DNA of 64,000 bases from Benincasa hispida. Taxonomy: Eukaryota; Streptophyta; Magnoliopsida; Cucurbitales; Cucurbitaceae. The notes beneath the pieces are model-generated. The model searched no databases and was not told where the DNA came from. It worked only from the letters and a program-made list of their open reading frames with translations. The stretch lies in NCBI RefSeq assembly GCF_009727055.1, contig NW_024065251.1, positions 85,705 to 149,704 of the forward strand, read 5' to 3'. Positions 15,501 through 27,698 of this stretch are shown here, piece by piece; within the stretch, counting starts at the first letter, position 1, and every line of letters starts with the position of its first letter. The translations under genes were made by a program, and so were the position numbers.

Positions 15501-18150
15501 GCATTGAGGCTTATATCGACTCTGATTGGACAGGATCAGTTATTGACAGAAAGTACATCTCTGGATATTGTACTTTTGTGTGGGGCAACCTAGTTATTGA
15601 AGAAGTAAGAAGCAAAGCGTTGCTAGAAGCAGTGCTGAAGCTGAATACAGAGCTATGAGTTTGGGATCTGTGAAGAAATCTGGTTGAAGAAAGTTCTGTC
15701 TGATCTTCATCAAGACAGTGTTTTACCTATGAAGCTCTATTCTGATAATAAAGCGGCTATAAGCATAACCAATAATATTGTACGACATGATAGAACGAAA
15801 CATGTGGAGATTGATAGACTCTTTATAAAACAAAAACTAGGCAATGGTAGTATCTGTATTCGATATATTCCTTCTAGTCAACAAGTTGTTGATGTTCTCA
15901 CCAAAGGATTACTCAGGTAAAGTTTTGACTCGTGTTAGCAAGTTGGGTCTGATTGACATCTACGCCCCAAGTTGAGGGGAAATGTTAGAAATAAGGGGCT
16001 TTGATGATAGTTTATAGCCCTAAGGGTATTTTAGTATTTTACATTGCCCTAGGTTTATTTCCTTTTTTGTATTAGGGCTTGTTAGAACCTATAAATATGG
16101 CTTCTTTTGTAACTTTCATTTCATGTTAGAATTATAAAAAGGGACTCTCTATTGTGATTTTTTCTCCCTATTCTAGCGTTTTCCACGTAAATTTAGTGTT
16201 TTCTATTTTGTATCTTTTTAACAATTTTCATGGTTTTGCAATCTTCGTCTCAGTGAAATTACTGACTGGTTTTCTCTATTGGTGTATTTGTTGATTTCTC
16301 TTTTCCTCAAATCACTTGGTTAATTATGCATGTGAAAGAATTTTCGTTGATGATATATCAATGTGAAGGACAGGATTTAGATGCATAGAATGAAGCTTTG
16401 TGCATTGTACTTCCTTCGATTGATTACTACGCATAGAATGATTTATTTTTGAGTTATTATCATCCGAAAATCTTGTTGCAGTCATCTCGACCCATTGACT
16501 ATAAATGTTTCTCCGGTTTTTGTTGGATCGTAGATAGAACTTCGCAATCCATGCCGTGAAGGAAAGAAATTGCTCGTTCTGGACATTGATTATACACTTT
16601 TTGATCATCGCTCTCCTGCTGAAAATCCTCTTCAACTCATGCGGCCTTGTATGTTCTCCCTGTAATTTTTTTTTTCACTGTGATTCGTTATGTCTTTGCA
16701 CATGTTTTTTTCCTTTCCTTTTTCTTTTTAAATAAATAAATATGTTCTTAGTTTTTCGAGTGCAGATCTTCACGAATTTCTGACAGCTGCTTATGCTGAA
16801 TATGATATCATGATATGGTCTGCAACAAGGTCAGTTTCCATTTCCAAGTGTTACAGACAAAGTTAGCTGTTCATTTTTATGCCCCCATTTCCTTTATTTT
16901 TCCTCCTTTATATGAGAGCGGTATCTATTCACTACCCTAACAGAGTTGCAATTTGCAAACATCTTCCTCGACCTAAGGAAAAAGGTGAAATAACTTGAAT
17001 AAATAAATGAATTTTCAATACAAGCAAAAGATTTGTATTTAAAATTGTCTCGACAATGTAAATCAACAGAGTCATAGGCACACCTTGATAGGAATATAAA
17101 GCTGCATGTCCACATCACTCGTGTTATGAGGGAGGAAGTGAATGGGGCGAGGAAGATAAGGGGTGGGATGTAAATAATGTGAGATTAGTACCTTTTGGGC
17201 TTTTTTTTTTTTTTGACGCCATCAGTAACAGTAAGTTAATCAGATGTTGGGTATATTGGTAAGGAACAGAGTGGGGATAAGGTTAGCAAAATCTTGAAAG
17301 ATTTAAGAATATTGTAAAGGCCCCGCAGACTTGTATAATTGTTCTACATTGTTTTTTAGTCCCTATGTTCAATCGTACCATTAATCAGGCTTGCTGTCGG
17401 TGAAGTAGATGTTATCAATTTTTTTGGAAATTTCCGGATATGTGAACCTCTTGCTCTTTTATGTTTTGAACCTTTTCTTTGGTAGCCTTAAGTGGGTTGA
17501 ATTAAAGATGGGCCAGCTTGGCGTTCTCAGCAATCCAAACTACAAAATCACTGCTCTTCTAGACCATTTAGCTATGATCACAGTTCAGTCAGATTATCGT
17601 GGGACCTTTGATTGCAAGCCACTAGGTTTGATTTGGGCACAGTTTCCAGAGGTATGCCGATGATTTCAATTCAAGTCCAAATCCTTCTTTTAGAATTTGG
17701 TTGTTTCTATGGTAATGGAATTCTTGTTCTTTTTTTTTTTTGAATTGGTACTTGCAAATTATTACTAAAACAACCATATTCATAAAAGAAGAGAGTTCTT
17801 TGAACAAAAGATCTTCTCAAATGCTTTGGTTTTTCTTTCAGGAGTCCAATTGACAATGCGCTGTAGTTTTAAAAATTTTTGTTTTCATTGGAAATTTGCA
17901 GTTTTATAATTCGAGGAATACTATAATGTTTGATGATCTTCGGAGAAATTTTGTAATGAATCCACAAAATGGCCTGGTAATCAAGCCATTCAGGAAAGCT
18001 CATGCTAATCGTGATAGTGACCAAGAGCTTATGAAGCTCACTCAGTACTTGCTTGCCATTGCGGAACTCGATGACTTGAGTCCTCTTGATCATAACAATT
18101 GGGAGCTATACTCTGAAGATGATGGTCCCAAAAGACGGCGGCATGCATGA
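9599..18150 (+). CDS. UBLCP1: Ubiquitin-like domain-containing CTD phosphatase (UBLCP1 type)
   Basis: Six coding exons: 9599-9858, 10291-10435, 16534-16648, 16766-16829, 17486-17651, 17902-18150, giving 999 nt and 332 aa with consistent phases. The start is accATGg; an upstream in-frame ATG at 9584 has a weaker context. Residues about 15-86 form a ubiquitin-like domain. From about residue 148 comes an FCP1/HAD phosphatase domain: the catalytic DxDxT motif is D152-I-D154-Y-T156 (exon 3), followed by an IWSAT block at about 191-195 and the acidic metal-binding pair D261-D262 in exon 6. The C-terminus is basic (KRRRHA). In animals this nuclear phosphatase binds and dephosphorylates the 26S proteasome; the plant role is inferred. 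Intron 2 is 6.1 kb because it houses a copia element (10647-16223). All exon borders are intact, so the gene is probably functional. Confidence 0.9.
10647..10884 (+). repeat. 5' LTR of the intronic copia
   Basis: 238 bp, TG...CA ends, with a TATAAAT box at 10754-10760 and a following T-rich tract. It lies 212 bp after the exon 2 splice donor, so any promoter or poly(A) signal in it would act in sense within the phosphatase pre-mRNA. Confidence 0.93.
10885..10896 (+). other. Primer-binding site (initiator tRNA-Met)
   Basis: TGGTATCAGAGC starts directly after the LTR end and is complementary to the 3' end of initiator tRNA-Met, the usual primer of plant copia elements. Confidence 0.93.
11595..12360 (+). 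pseudogene. Copia Gag remnant in the intronic element
   Basis: The open part (11595-12101) reads as a UBN2-type retrotransposon Gag, with blocks such as [26 protein letters not shown] and [11 protein letters not shown]. After a stop and frame shift a zinc knuckle follows near 12282-12330 (C-E-H-C ... H ... C), broken by a stop codon between its second Cys and its His. The 700 bp before 11595 is a proline/alanine-rich leader reading in several frames and is also broken. The protein would have packaged element RNA in virus-like particles; it cannot be made intact here. Confidence 0.85.
12530..15920 (+). pseudogene. Copia Pol remnant (protease, integrase, RT, RNase H) in the intronic element
   Basis: Blocks in copia order: protease active site Asp-Ser-Gly (12552-12560) just after a stop; a pre-integrase segment; integrase catalytic core 13159-13460 with [13 protein letters not shown] and a VAER segment giving the D-D-E residues; reverse transcriptase from about 14430, with [15 protein letters not shown] and SLYGLKQS blocks and the catalytic YVDD at 15026-15037; RNase H with YIDSDW and KLYSDNKAA, ending 15920. 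Several stops and frameshifts separate the blocks. A small scrambled duplication disrupts RT just before YVDD. The two-gene order (integrase before RT) defines Ty1/copia. Confidence 0.9.
15983..16223 (+). repeat. 3' LTR of the intronic copia
   Basis: 241 bp, nearly identical to the 5' copy, preceded by the polypurine tract. Exon 3 of the host gene starts 310 bp downstream. Confidence 0.93.
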
Positions 18151-20340
18151 GTAAAACAGGTCTAGTTCGTTCTTTTATTGACTAGTTTTTGTAGGCTCTT
18201 GGGACAATTTTCGTTGCTAAAACTTTAGGTCCTATTTGGTAACAATTTGATTTTTCTTTTTTGAATATTAAGTCAACAAATACTCCTTCCACCTCTAAAT
18301 TTCTTATTTTGTTATCTATTTACTACTAAGGTTTTAAAAAACCAAGCCAATTTTTAAAAATCTTGTTTTTTGTTTTTGGAATTTAACTAAGAATTGAACT
18401 TAAAGAAACATGAAAATCATGTTAAGAAATTAAAAGAAAATAGGTTTAATTTTCAAAAACTAAACTAGAGCGACTTCTGAATTTGTGGTTGCTTTCAACC
18501 AACATAGTTAATGGATGACAGACGGCGAGTAAGAAAAACAATAGAATCCTAAGACTATGCAAGTTTCTGGTTTTTAATCATGTGAAGCTTACTAAGCTTG
18601 AGCCCAATTTCAAAGCTTAATGATAGGTAGAATGATACAGAAAATGGACTCCATGACTTCTATAATAACCCAACTCAAAGCCAGGGCATGAGCATACTGG
18701 TCTCAACTCGATAAAATTTCATTTTTAGTTTTTAAAAATATATGTTTCCTTCAATTTCCTTTTTACTATGATTGTTACCTTTATTGAATTTTTAGTCAAA
18801 CTTTAAAAACAAATGATTTAGCTTTCAAAACTTGATTTTATTTTTTAAAACATAAGAAAGAAATGAATAACAAAACAACAAAAATTATAGGTGAAGGTAA
18901 GTATCTATTAGATTTAAAAAAAAAAAATCAAATTGTTATTAAACGAGAGTTAAGCTTTCACGTTCTTAGTTTATTCTCATGAAACACTAACTTGTTTTCC
19001 TTGTGTTAGGGATGCTGATACCAGGGATTTGGATTTGAAGGTTCATTAACCAATGATCTCAATTCTATAATGAAAATTCATCCGCTGCTTTTGGTGAACT
19101 TGTTATGTGCTCTCGTGACATAATTTATAGATTTTGATAAATATGACCATGTACTATAATGTATTTTTTTTTTTTTTTTTTAATGATCGCAAATATCATT
19201 TCCATTAGGGAGGGGATAGCTTGGAGTTATATAAGGGCTGGCTGGCTGGCAACCAGTGCTCTCTCTTTCCAAACTGATACTGGCAATCCAGCTATATTGG
19301 TATTGGTAACCATTCAAAATGACAAAATAATTGCCACCTATATAATGGGTCATCAGAATGAAAATTATTCTGACTTTTGGCTCACTTTTTTAGGGTAAAT
19401 GACTGGCTTACAACTTTGACAATATATGGACCGAAGCGCAAAATTTAGTTTAGTCAATGTGTGGTATATTGGATTTTTTAATGTTTTTTTTTTTTAAAAA
19501 AAAATGGACCTTTTTAAATATAAAAAAAATATTTAAAAATATTTACATTTTAAGGTACGCATTCTTGTTTAAAAAGAAAAAAAGAAAAAAATTGTTCCTC
19601 CTATTTAGTGGATTAAATTGGTTGAAGGTGTGATTTATTATAATTTATCGTAAATTATGACATGATTAATCATGGGTTGGAGGATGCATTAACTCTGTAG
19701 CGATGCTTCAAGATGGTTATATATATATATATATGAAAATGCAAAGATGGGCAAGATAACAATATTTGTCGAGATTCAAATTTGTTATATCATTATAATA
19801 AGTTAAAAAAACAATATTAAAAAGAAAAAAAAACTCCCCTGGTAAATAAGATTAATCCCATAACATCTTTGTTTAATGACTATAATGAAAGCTTGGACTT
19901 GTTCTGCCAACATGCAGAAGGATATATCATGTATGATCATTGAAATTGTTCGACAGTAAATTTTAGTACCATCCATCCCCACAATAGTGACATCTATTTG
20001 CATATGATGAAGTAAAAAGAATGCCCCCCCAAGAATAATAGGGGACTTAAAAACACCTACTATAGAACTTCAATATATCATGATAATAAGCCATAGAAGA
20101 CCATGTGTTGAAAATTAGATATCACCTCCGGCAGGTCACTGGCCCAAAAGAGGCCATTTTCCAGCAATGACAGCCAGGCGCATTGGAACATTTTCATTCC
20201 ACATCTACCAAGAGCAACAAACAAATGCTGAGTACAACAGACTTACTTTTGATTTTATGAGCCTTGGTCATCCTGCACAAGCAATCGACAAACCACGTTC
20301 CTTAGATGGCTTTGCTTCATCCATCGGTGTCGCAACTAAT
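18151..20340. other. Intergenic / 3' UTR region between the phosphatase and bZIP genes
   Basis: Convergent gene ends: the phosphatase reads in from the left (+) and the bZIP gene from the right (-). The sequence is AT-rich with A/T homopolymers (about 18915-18930, 19165-19182, 19480-19505) and a short TA microsatellite at about 19719-19734. A possible 3' UTR intron of the phosphatase (donor after 18160, acceptor near 19009) can be drawn but is unproven. The bZIP 3' UTR presumably occupies about 20100-20340. No other gene is seen. Confidence 0.6.
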
Positions 20341-22529
20341 CTAGATTTGGACTGGACCCGCCACAGACTCGGAACCTGTATGTGCATCCTTCTGTCTCAA
20401 AGAGAGCTTAGCAAACTGCGTCTCGAGGTCTCGGCTTTTGGTGCGTTTAAGGGTGGAAGGTGGTGGCTGTGGCTGTTGCTGCTGTTGGTACAACATTCTT
20501 AGTCTTCCAATCTCCCTCTCCAGTACTTCATGTTCCACTGAATATAATTTCACATTAAAGTTTCCTTAGTACAACAAATATAAGGTGTTTGGGCCACCAA
20601 CTTGAAGTTGAACACTCCATGTTTAGGGCTCCAATTATAACAGTTCATGTTTCTAACTATTATAACCTATAATTATTTACAGTATTACTATTTCAAATCC
20701 TTTTTGGTTATAGTGTTTACTATTTCTTACACATCCTTTCTATTCCTCTTTGTTCCAATGTTAACTATTTCCTACCCAAACTAAAATAATATGTACTCCA
20801 AATACAGACTATTATAACCCATACTAAAATAGTCTACACACTTAACACGGACTATTATAACCTACAGACTATAATAACCACAAACTATAGTAACTAATTT
20901 AGTGTCCCAAACATTTCCTAAGGAATTACATCTCTTTTTAAAATTCAGTTTGAAACTGTGACTGATGGACAAAGGAATTTTCATCCAAAACTAATTCAAC
21001 GTTTTCTTAAAAATGAAACCATTAGAACGGACTGTCAAAACTCAAGTTTGAAAGTATGGAGGCTCACGGTATTTTATAAGCTGCTCCTGAGATAAACTTT
21101 CCAATCGCTGTTTCAATGCTTTATTCTCCATGCCAAGAATTAAGTTTTGCTGACTGAGAAATTCAAGCTCGGCAGAAACTTCAGAACCATTTGCTTGTAA
21201 GGCTTGTACGTTCCTTTCTAGCTCCGCAATGTACTGAAGTTTTCGTACACGTGACCGTTGAGCAAATTGCCTGTATTCATAACAAGTCAGGTTAAAGCAT
21301 ATACATAGATTATCTCTTTATAACATAATCATATACATAGACTAGATCTTCATAGATTATCTGCAATTTTCTATCTCTCCAATGCTGCAAAGTTATACTC
21401 AATCTTCTTTAGTTACACACACATCCATCCAATATCAGCAAGTTTTATATTGGAAATTCTCTCCCAATTCCTGTATGAGTATACGGCCCAGTATTAGGAC
21501 AGAGGAAGGAAAGGGGTTCACTAGGTAGGACGAAATAACAAGCATTCTCAAGAATCCACATGAAAATTTTAAAAACTGTAGACCAACGCTTTTCTGGGAG
21601 AGAAAAAAACCTCCATTCCTATCCTTGACTTCTCCAGTATGTGAGCAACAGGAACCGTAAATCTCAAGGAAAACGTGAGAAACAGGCTAAGCTAAAGATG
21701 GTACGACACAAACAAATAGATTATAAGCAAACTTGGAGACACGATTGAAAACAGACTTCAAAACTGTGCAGGGAGAGAGGACATTTTTGCGTTTCAATAA
21801 TGTAGATAATAATCAATGCAAAACTTACTGTTTAGCTCTTTTATTATCTGTATCAGCCGGACCTGGCTTAACATGGGAACTGTCCATTCTCTCAGATAAC
21901 TTTCGATCAGGCAGACCAGTTTCTGCTGAATCCTGCTTTTCAGAACTTGATGCAAACTCATTTGCTTCCTGTGGTGTACTCAACGACCTTGAGTTTTCAA
22001 GAAGAATGCTACTTTTGGCAGAAGGGCGGGCACCTGGGTTAGCTGTCAATGTAGTTGGAGGCAATTCCCGTGTCCTGTTCTTCTGTTTGATCCAGTTTGC
22101 TTTCATATATAACGAAGTTTGATGGGAATCAAAACCTTGTGATGCCCAGGAAGGTAAATACATATTTTTACATTGGGAGTCATCTTGTGTATGATTTTCA
22201 TTTGAAACATTTCCTGCATCTAAGTAAGCAAAGGAGTCACTTGATGAACGTCGATGACCACCTCTTTGAATTGGTGTTTCAGGTTCATTGAGGAGATCAT
22301 CAAGCCAAGAAGGCTGTTCCTCCATCAGAAGACTTTCAGATGATGTTCTATGATGTTGCACATTTCCCTCTCTGGGATTCTGCAGTGCTCTTGACCCAAT
22401 AATGGGATTAGGGAAATAATCAGCATATGAGGAGGAACCACTAGGAAATGGACTCTTAGGAGGAAGCAGAGCATGCTTTCCAGAATAAATCACATTTCTC
22501 ATGTTTGATAACACCTTGGAATTCTCCAT
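20341..22529 (-). CDS. bZIP transcription factor with an atypical basic region
   Basis: Three coding exons on the minus strand: 22529-21829, 21270-21068, 20537-20341, giving 1101 nt and 366 aa with matching phases. The start (gccATGGag) gives a [10 protein letters not shown]-terminus; a 5' UTR intron probably ends at 22538. Recognisable blocks are the [16 protein letters not shown] segment (about 16-30), [20 protein letters not shown] (about 61-80) and [12 protein letters not shown] (about 93-105), the Ser-rich RTSSES/RRSSSDS phosphosite-like motifs of plant bZIP34/61-like and VIP1-related proteins. The basic region is residues 230-244 and the zipper has heptad residues L251, L258, V265, L272, L279, L286 and L293. 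At the position of the normally invariant Asn, residue 233 is Lys. The closest relatives from memory are the Arabidopsis At1g58110/At4g06598 type. It is expected to be a nuclear dimerising regulator; targets are unknown. Confidence 0.85.
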
Positions 22530-24194
22530 GGCATTGACTGCACAAGTTTCTGCCAAAAAGCATACAGACAAACAAAGTGAAGGAAGAAACAAAACCTCAA
22601 CAATTTACGTTAATAATTGTTGCACACTTCTTAATCAAATCAGCCAGACTCGGGATTTAAAACTGAAGAAAGCACCACAAAAACCAAAGCCTTTGTTGAA
22701 AATAATACATCTTTCCTCAATCCGAAACAGTATCAGGTGTAAAATTCTGCAGCATCAACTACTGTTTGAACAAAAAAAAAAAAAAAAAAATTGATGTGGG
22801 TGCTGTTAATAGCTAGACAGGTTACTCTAAGGGGTATTGTGAAATCCTGGCAGCGTGTGCATTGTTTTAAAAAATAGCTAAGCGTACAGAATCTATTATA
22901 ATTTTGAGAAAAATAAAGCATCAATGTCTATCAAAATCAAAGAAGTCAACATCAAACTCAGAATTGACAATTATAAAGATATACAAAGCAGGGAGTAATT
23001 AGAAATCCTGGAAGTCACATGCAGGAACAGCAGGCATCATTCTTTTACGAAAACAAGAAGAAAAAGAAAAGTTCAAAGAAAGCCTTGCAGGAAAAAGCAG
23101 CGTTGAAGGAGATAGATGCCGCATCTTCCTCCGAAGACGAACACGAAGATTAATGAGAAAATTTCGCAATGTTTGGCAGATCTCTAACCCGATCTAACAA
23201 TATATATTCCATAGATGCAAATTTCCAGTTACGTAAATACCGTGCGCAGAGAAATTGATGATCGACAAATACAAAGAATTTTCCGACTCGGCTCTGCACC
23301 ATTTCACGACATACATACAGCTCAAGCTACTTGGAAAATCGAAATCCGAAAAGAGGAGAGAGATGAGATCCTCGAATACAAACATGCAATCAGAAAACTG
23401 TGTGAATTCACAGGTTCAAGAAATTAAGAACACAAGAAAGAAAAATACCAACGCTAGAAATTCTCCTCCCGCATTGCATCTACAATCAGACAGAGAGAGA
23501 CGAAGAGAGAGAGAATTGCTGAAACTAGAATACCGGAGAGAGATAAATGACGAAAACGAAGCAAAATGTAGCCCATTCCCAAGTCGGCCCATGAATGATT
23601 GTACAAAAACATAGAATTTTCTTACAAATTACGATCAGGAATGGCAAAATGATTCAAGAACTGCTGAAAAAAATTCGAAAAATTCAAGAAAAAGAGGAGA
23701 GAGAGTTCATACCAACAATGCTAATTGATTGGTTGACCGAGATCTTCAAAAATGCAATGGGAAAAGGAAAGGAGTTGACGCAAAGTTAAATCCTTGGGGC
23801 ATAGTCGTTTACATTCTCTCTCAAATCTCAGTTTAATGGAATTAGGTAAGGGTTTGATTAAAAATGAAGGCAAGGCCTTAACATTAAAACCAACTTTAAT
23901 TTATTGATTCTAGCTTTCTCAGTTACTGCCTTTGCTGTCATTTGCTCAACACCATTCAAATATGATATGGCATATGACTTTTACACCTCTCTTTTTTCTC
24001 TCTCTTTCTTTAGACAATGACCAAAATCCAAGTGGACAAACAAAAACAATACAATAATGATTCAAAAATGAAGGTAAAATCTCGTAAAATACAGCTTTTA
24101 ATGTCCCTATTTTTTTTTAAAACTAGTTAAAGAAAAGAATACAAATCAGTTTCTACTTGTACAATGCCAAATATAGAAAAAAAGAAAGCTAAAG
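22530..24194 (-). promoter_or_regulatory. bZIP 5' UTR, its intron and promoter; CPSF73-I 3' UTR at the right end
   Basis: No coding sequence is supported. A 5' UTR exon piece lies at 22530-22537 (acceptor tgtgcag on the minus strand). An A-run occurs at 22771-22790. A GA-rich tract (CT-rich on the coding strand) at 23490-23545 is typical of a plant 5' UTR or initiator region and suggests that the bZIP transcript starts near 23.5-23.8 kb. A CT microsatellite sits at 23990-24012. The last 100 bp before 24195 should be the 3' UTR of CPSF73-I. Confidence 0.5.
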
Positions 24195-27100
24195 CTAAGA
24201 TGCAGAAAGAGGAATTGGCTTCACAGCACATTGAATTCTTTGGAATGCTGTTTTAACTCTTTCTTTGAGAGCTTCATTTTCACTTTCTACTTCACCACTT
24301 TGTTTATCAAGCTCTGCTATATTCCCATCAACGTTGATCACCAGCTTCCCATTTTCTCCTAATTTCACATCGCCAAAGAGTGAAACAAGGAGGGCATGAA
24401 TTACCTTCTCTGCCTTTTTGTTGTTCTCTTCTTCTGTTTTTACAGCCTCCGACTCCACGATGACTTTCGGAACCTCGCGGTTGATGTTGAGAATGAGAGC
24501 TACAACAGAATCTGATACCATGTCGCTTAAAGGATCGGATATCCAGTGAAGTGAGACATGTCTCTCTGATTCATGCTTCACTGTCACTCGATCGTGCACA
24601 CGAATCATTGGAACCTCAGATTCTTCGTCTGTTGAAGATTCTACACTCTCGTATACCTGTTTGAGCCTACGTACAATCACATTGAAGGCATTGGAGTATG
24701 GAATTGTAATGCGTTGGTTGATGTTTGCAGTTGATAGTTGAGAGAAGATGTGTAGATCCTCTGGTGCCATTATTTGATATGCAAATCCTTTCTTCACTAG
24801 TAAACCGCTTACAGTTTCACCGACTTCTGGGGTCTTCTCAGCCAATTTTCCGATAGTTTTTGCCATCTTCTGAGAATTGAAATACATTTCAACAGACTGA
24901 CAGTTCTTTGGAGTAAGAATCTTTGTATTCCGATCAGCAAACTGGGACATGAGTTTCTGTTTGAGCCTCCCCATCTCATTAGCTTCTCCATGGACGAGAA
25001 TTATGTTGGGTGGCATGAGCTCTTCTAAGAATGCGCTGGTCTGCGCAAAGTCGGCATGAGCAGAGAAAGAAATGTAATGAACCTGCATGTTGAGAGGAGC
25101 CATGAGTCCACTCATGAGGGTGACTTCCTTTGGTTCATTGATTATAGTCTTAGCCAGTGTCCCTTCAACGACATAACCAGGAAGCACACATGAATTCTTC
25201 TTATCAGAACACCATATGTCAAAGAGTTGTCGCGACAAACCACTCTGAAGTCCACCAGGGCTAGCCATCACCACTGATGGGCCAACATCCTTAAATACTT
25301 CAATGCTCTTTAGTGGGGATATATACTTAAATCTAAAGGGGTTCGATTTGGCATTTTGGATCCTATCATTCATGGAGAGCGTGTATGTCTCATATACAGT
25401 CAAACATCTTTTTGCCAGAGGAGAAGCATAATATATGGGAATATTATGGAGCTCAGGATGGTTCGCCCAATACTCATCAAGAATAAGGAGGAGTTCCTGT
25501 GCACGTCCAAGGGCAAAAACTGGAATCAGCACACGACCACCTTGAGAAATGGTTGAATGAACAACGTCAGTGAACCGCTTCTCTCGAATATGTCGAGGTT
25601 GATGGAGCTGGACACCATATGTAGATTCAATTATGCAAACATCAGGAGAGAACTGAGGCATCTCGGCAGCTCGAAGATGCCGATCTTCTTCACGTGAATA
25701 ATCTCCAGTGTAGAGGACTCGGACACCAGCAATATCTACCATAAACATGGCAGCACCAAGCACATGACCAGCAGTGTAACACCAAAACCGAATACCATTT
25801 ACTTCTACTGTTTGATGGAAATCAATGACCTGCAATTACTATGCACTATTATTAAACAAGAGAAAAATTGATGTCCGTTTTCAACATTTGAAATGAGGAC
25901 GCAAGAAGATGAAACCTATACAAGTTGACAACAATATAACCAATATAATGATTGTGCATTCCAGCATAGATGGCTCATTATCATTATTATCTCAAGGATT
26001 TACATAATTATCATACAGATATCTTTTTTTATTTTATTTTAGTCTTGAAAAAGAAGCTTCTCGGAAATCATTTAGCAAGCTTGAGGACTGCATAGGTTTT
26101 CTTTCACCAAAAAAAAATGTATTAAGAACTATTTTGCATTTTAATTGTTTTAAACTTCAACTGCGTGGAAGGGTATTTCTATTGTTCTGTTTCTATTTGT
26201 TTCTTTTTCTTATACATGTTAATTTTAGAAGCATAACATTTAAATCAAATCATACTTCGTAAAACAGTTAATTTCAAAAAATCAGATAAAAATGCATGAA
26301 TACAACAAAAGGCCACTTGTAGTTCTATTATATTTGGTTCCGAAAACTATAAGAACTGAATCTCAAACATTTTAATGGAAAAAATAAACAAAGAACTACA
26401 GCAGAAGGGGATATGGGCAGAGAGAGACAGATGATAGATAGTGCGGGAGGAAAGTACATTTGATAAACTGCTGCCAAATATAACGTCGAGCAGATTTTAA
26501 TTACAAAGTACGAATTTGGTAGAATCAATAAATTTCTTATAAAGAAATTTGATCCATAATTTTCACCTTGGACGAAACAGCAAGTCAAGACTCAAGACAT
26601 CCATTATGAGAAATCATTTACCTCAATTTTATCCATTGAACGATTTATGTCCTGTTCATCGTACAACATATCTTCAACCGAAACTTTGCTCACTTTCACA
26701 AAGTCAGACAGCAACAACTTGTAGATCGCTTTAGTAGCATAAGTCATAAAGACTCGTCCTTTGAATGTAGTCTATCATATTAATGCCATGTTAGTTTCTG
26801 CACTCAAACAAGACCACATTGCAATTTAATTAGATAGTACCTTCTCCAAGAAATAAGGGAGTGATGCGGCATGATCCAAATGAAAGCTGCAAAAATAAGT
26901 GTGCACAAAATTATCTTAGTTAAAAAACATAAAAAAAGACAAAAAAGAACGGCAGAAAATAAAGAAAGCTGGGACAATTAGAATCTCATGTCAGGAGCAG
27001 ATAAATAGGGATACAGTGGAAAACTGCCATTCTCCCCGTGAATATTTGCATTTTCCATGCTCAAAAAGCCATTGATTTTAATAAGGAGACATGAGTTTTA

Positions 27101-27698
27101 ACAAAATCTAGAACACGTATATTAGAAAGAATGCAATCAGGAAGGAAAAACTTTTATCTTTCGGGGCAAGACCCTATACCCATTCTCAAGTGCAACTGCA
27201 AATAAACATCCACCGTCATTCACAATTCACTGATTTTGCAGAAGTAAAACAGAGTATTGAAACACACGTGTTCGAGTTAAGAGCTGCATTTTCTAAACAT
27301 TATAAAAAGAAAGAAGAACGAAAGAAATACATACTGTGTAATGAGCAGGACATCAATTGTTGAGGGGTCAATCTCATCAAAGTATGGCAAAGCAGCCATG
27401 CCAGAGTAAGCAGGGTGAATTCCACAATCAAACTATCATCCAAGAAAAGTGAAGACAGAAAGAAAAGTGACTACTTAAACAATTACAGTTCCATATGTTC
27501 TATAATACCCAGATACTAAATGGGAAATAATGATAGTTCAAATCATACCAACACAATTTTGCCTTTGTAAGACATATAAACACAGGAACGACCCACTTCA
27601 TTGCCAGCCCCAAGAGGAGTTATAATAAGCTGATCCTCCTCTCTCGTCGCAGATGCCTCCCGTTTCTTAAGGGAAGGCGGCTGTCCAACCGAAGCCAT
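24195..27698 (-). CDS. CPSF73-I: CPSF73-I, endonuclease subunit of the cleavage and polyadenylation complex
   Basis: Five coding exons on the minus strand: 27698-27549, 27432-27335, 26886-26841, 26771-26622, 25829-24195, giving 2079 nt and 692 aa, all phases consistent. It is a metallo-beta-lactamase/beta-CASP protein. The zinc signature HxHxDH is H83-F-H85-L-D87-H88, created across the exon 2/3 junction. Further metal ligands are H170 in TAGHVLG and D191 in LYTGDYS, and the beta-CASP histidines lie in SFSAHADF and ILVHGE. The C-terminal third matches the CPSF73 C-terminal domain. The family cuts pre-mRNA downstream of the poly(A) signal in the nucleus. The length is what is expected of plant CPSF73-I and the gene looks intact. 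A 5' UTR intron (about 27740-27995) separates a noncoding first exon. CPSF73-II/FEG was considered, but it is shorter and diverges. Confidence 0.95.

Larger units (their letters stand above)
10647..16223 (+). mobile_element. Decayed Ty1/copia retrotransposon in intron 2 of the UBL-phosphatase gene
   Basis: A 5577-bp element lying in the same orientation as the host gene. The 5' LTR is 10647-10884 (238 bp) and the 3' LTR 15983-16223 (241 bp), both beginning TGTTAGAAATAAGGGGC and ending ACA. Each carries a TATAAAT box (10754-10760, 16090-16096). A primer-binding site matching initiator tRNA-Met (TGGTATCAGAGC) lies at 10885-10896, and the polypurine tract gttgaggggaaa at 15971-15982. The flanking duplication is imperfect (GTTTT at 10642-10646, ATTTT at 16224-16228). 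Gag, protease, integrase, RT and RNase H follow in copia order, but all carry stops or frameshifts. By my count the first 60 bases of the two LTRs differ at 4 positions, so it is not a recent insertion. Confidence 0.95.

Noticed and set aside
18161..19009. A 3' UTR intron in the phosphatase gene
   Set aside because: A donor-like aacag|gtctag and acceptor-like tgtgttag|g exist, but without transcript evidence such sites are too common in AT-rich DNA to annotate.
21733..22122. 129-aa plus-strand ORF opposite the bZIP gene
   Set aside because: Antisense shadow of bZIP exon 1, whose minus-strand frame has clear homology and splice signals.
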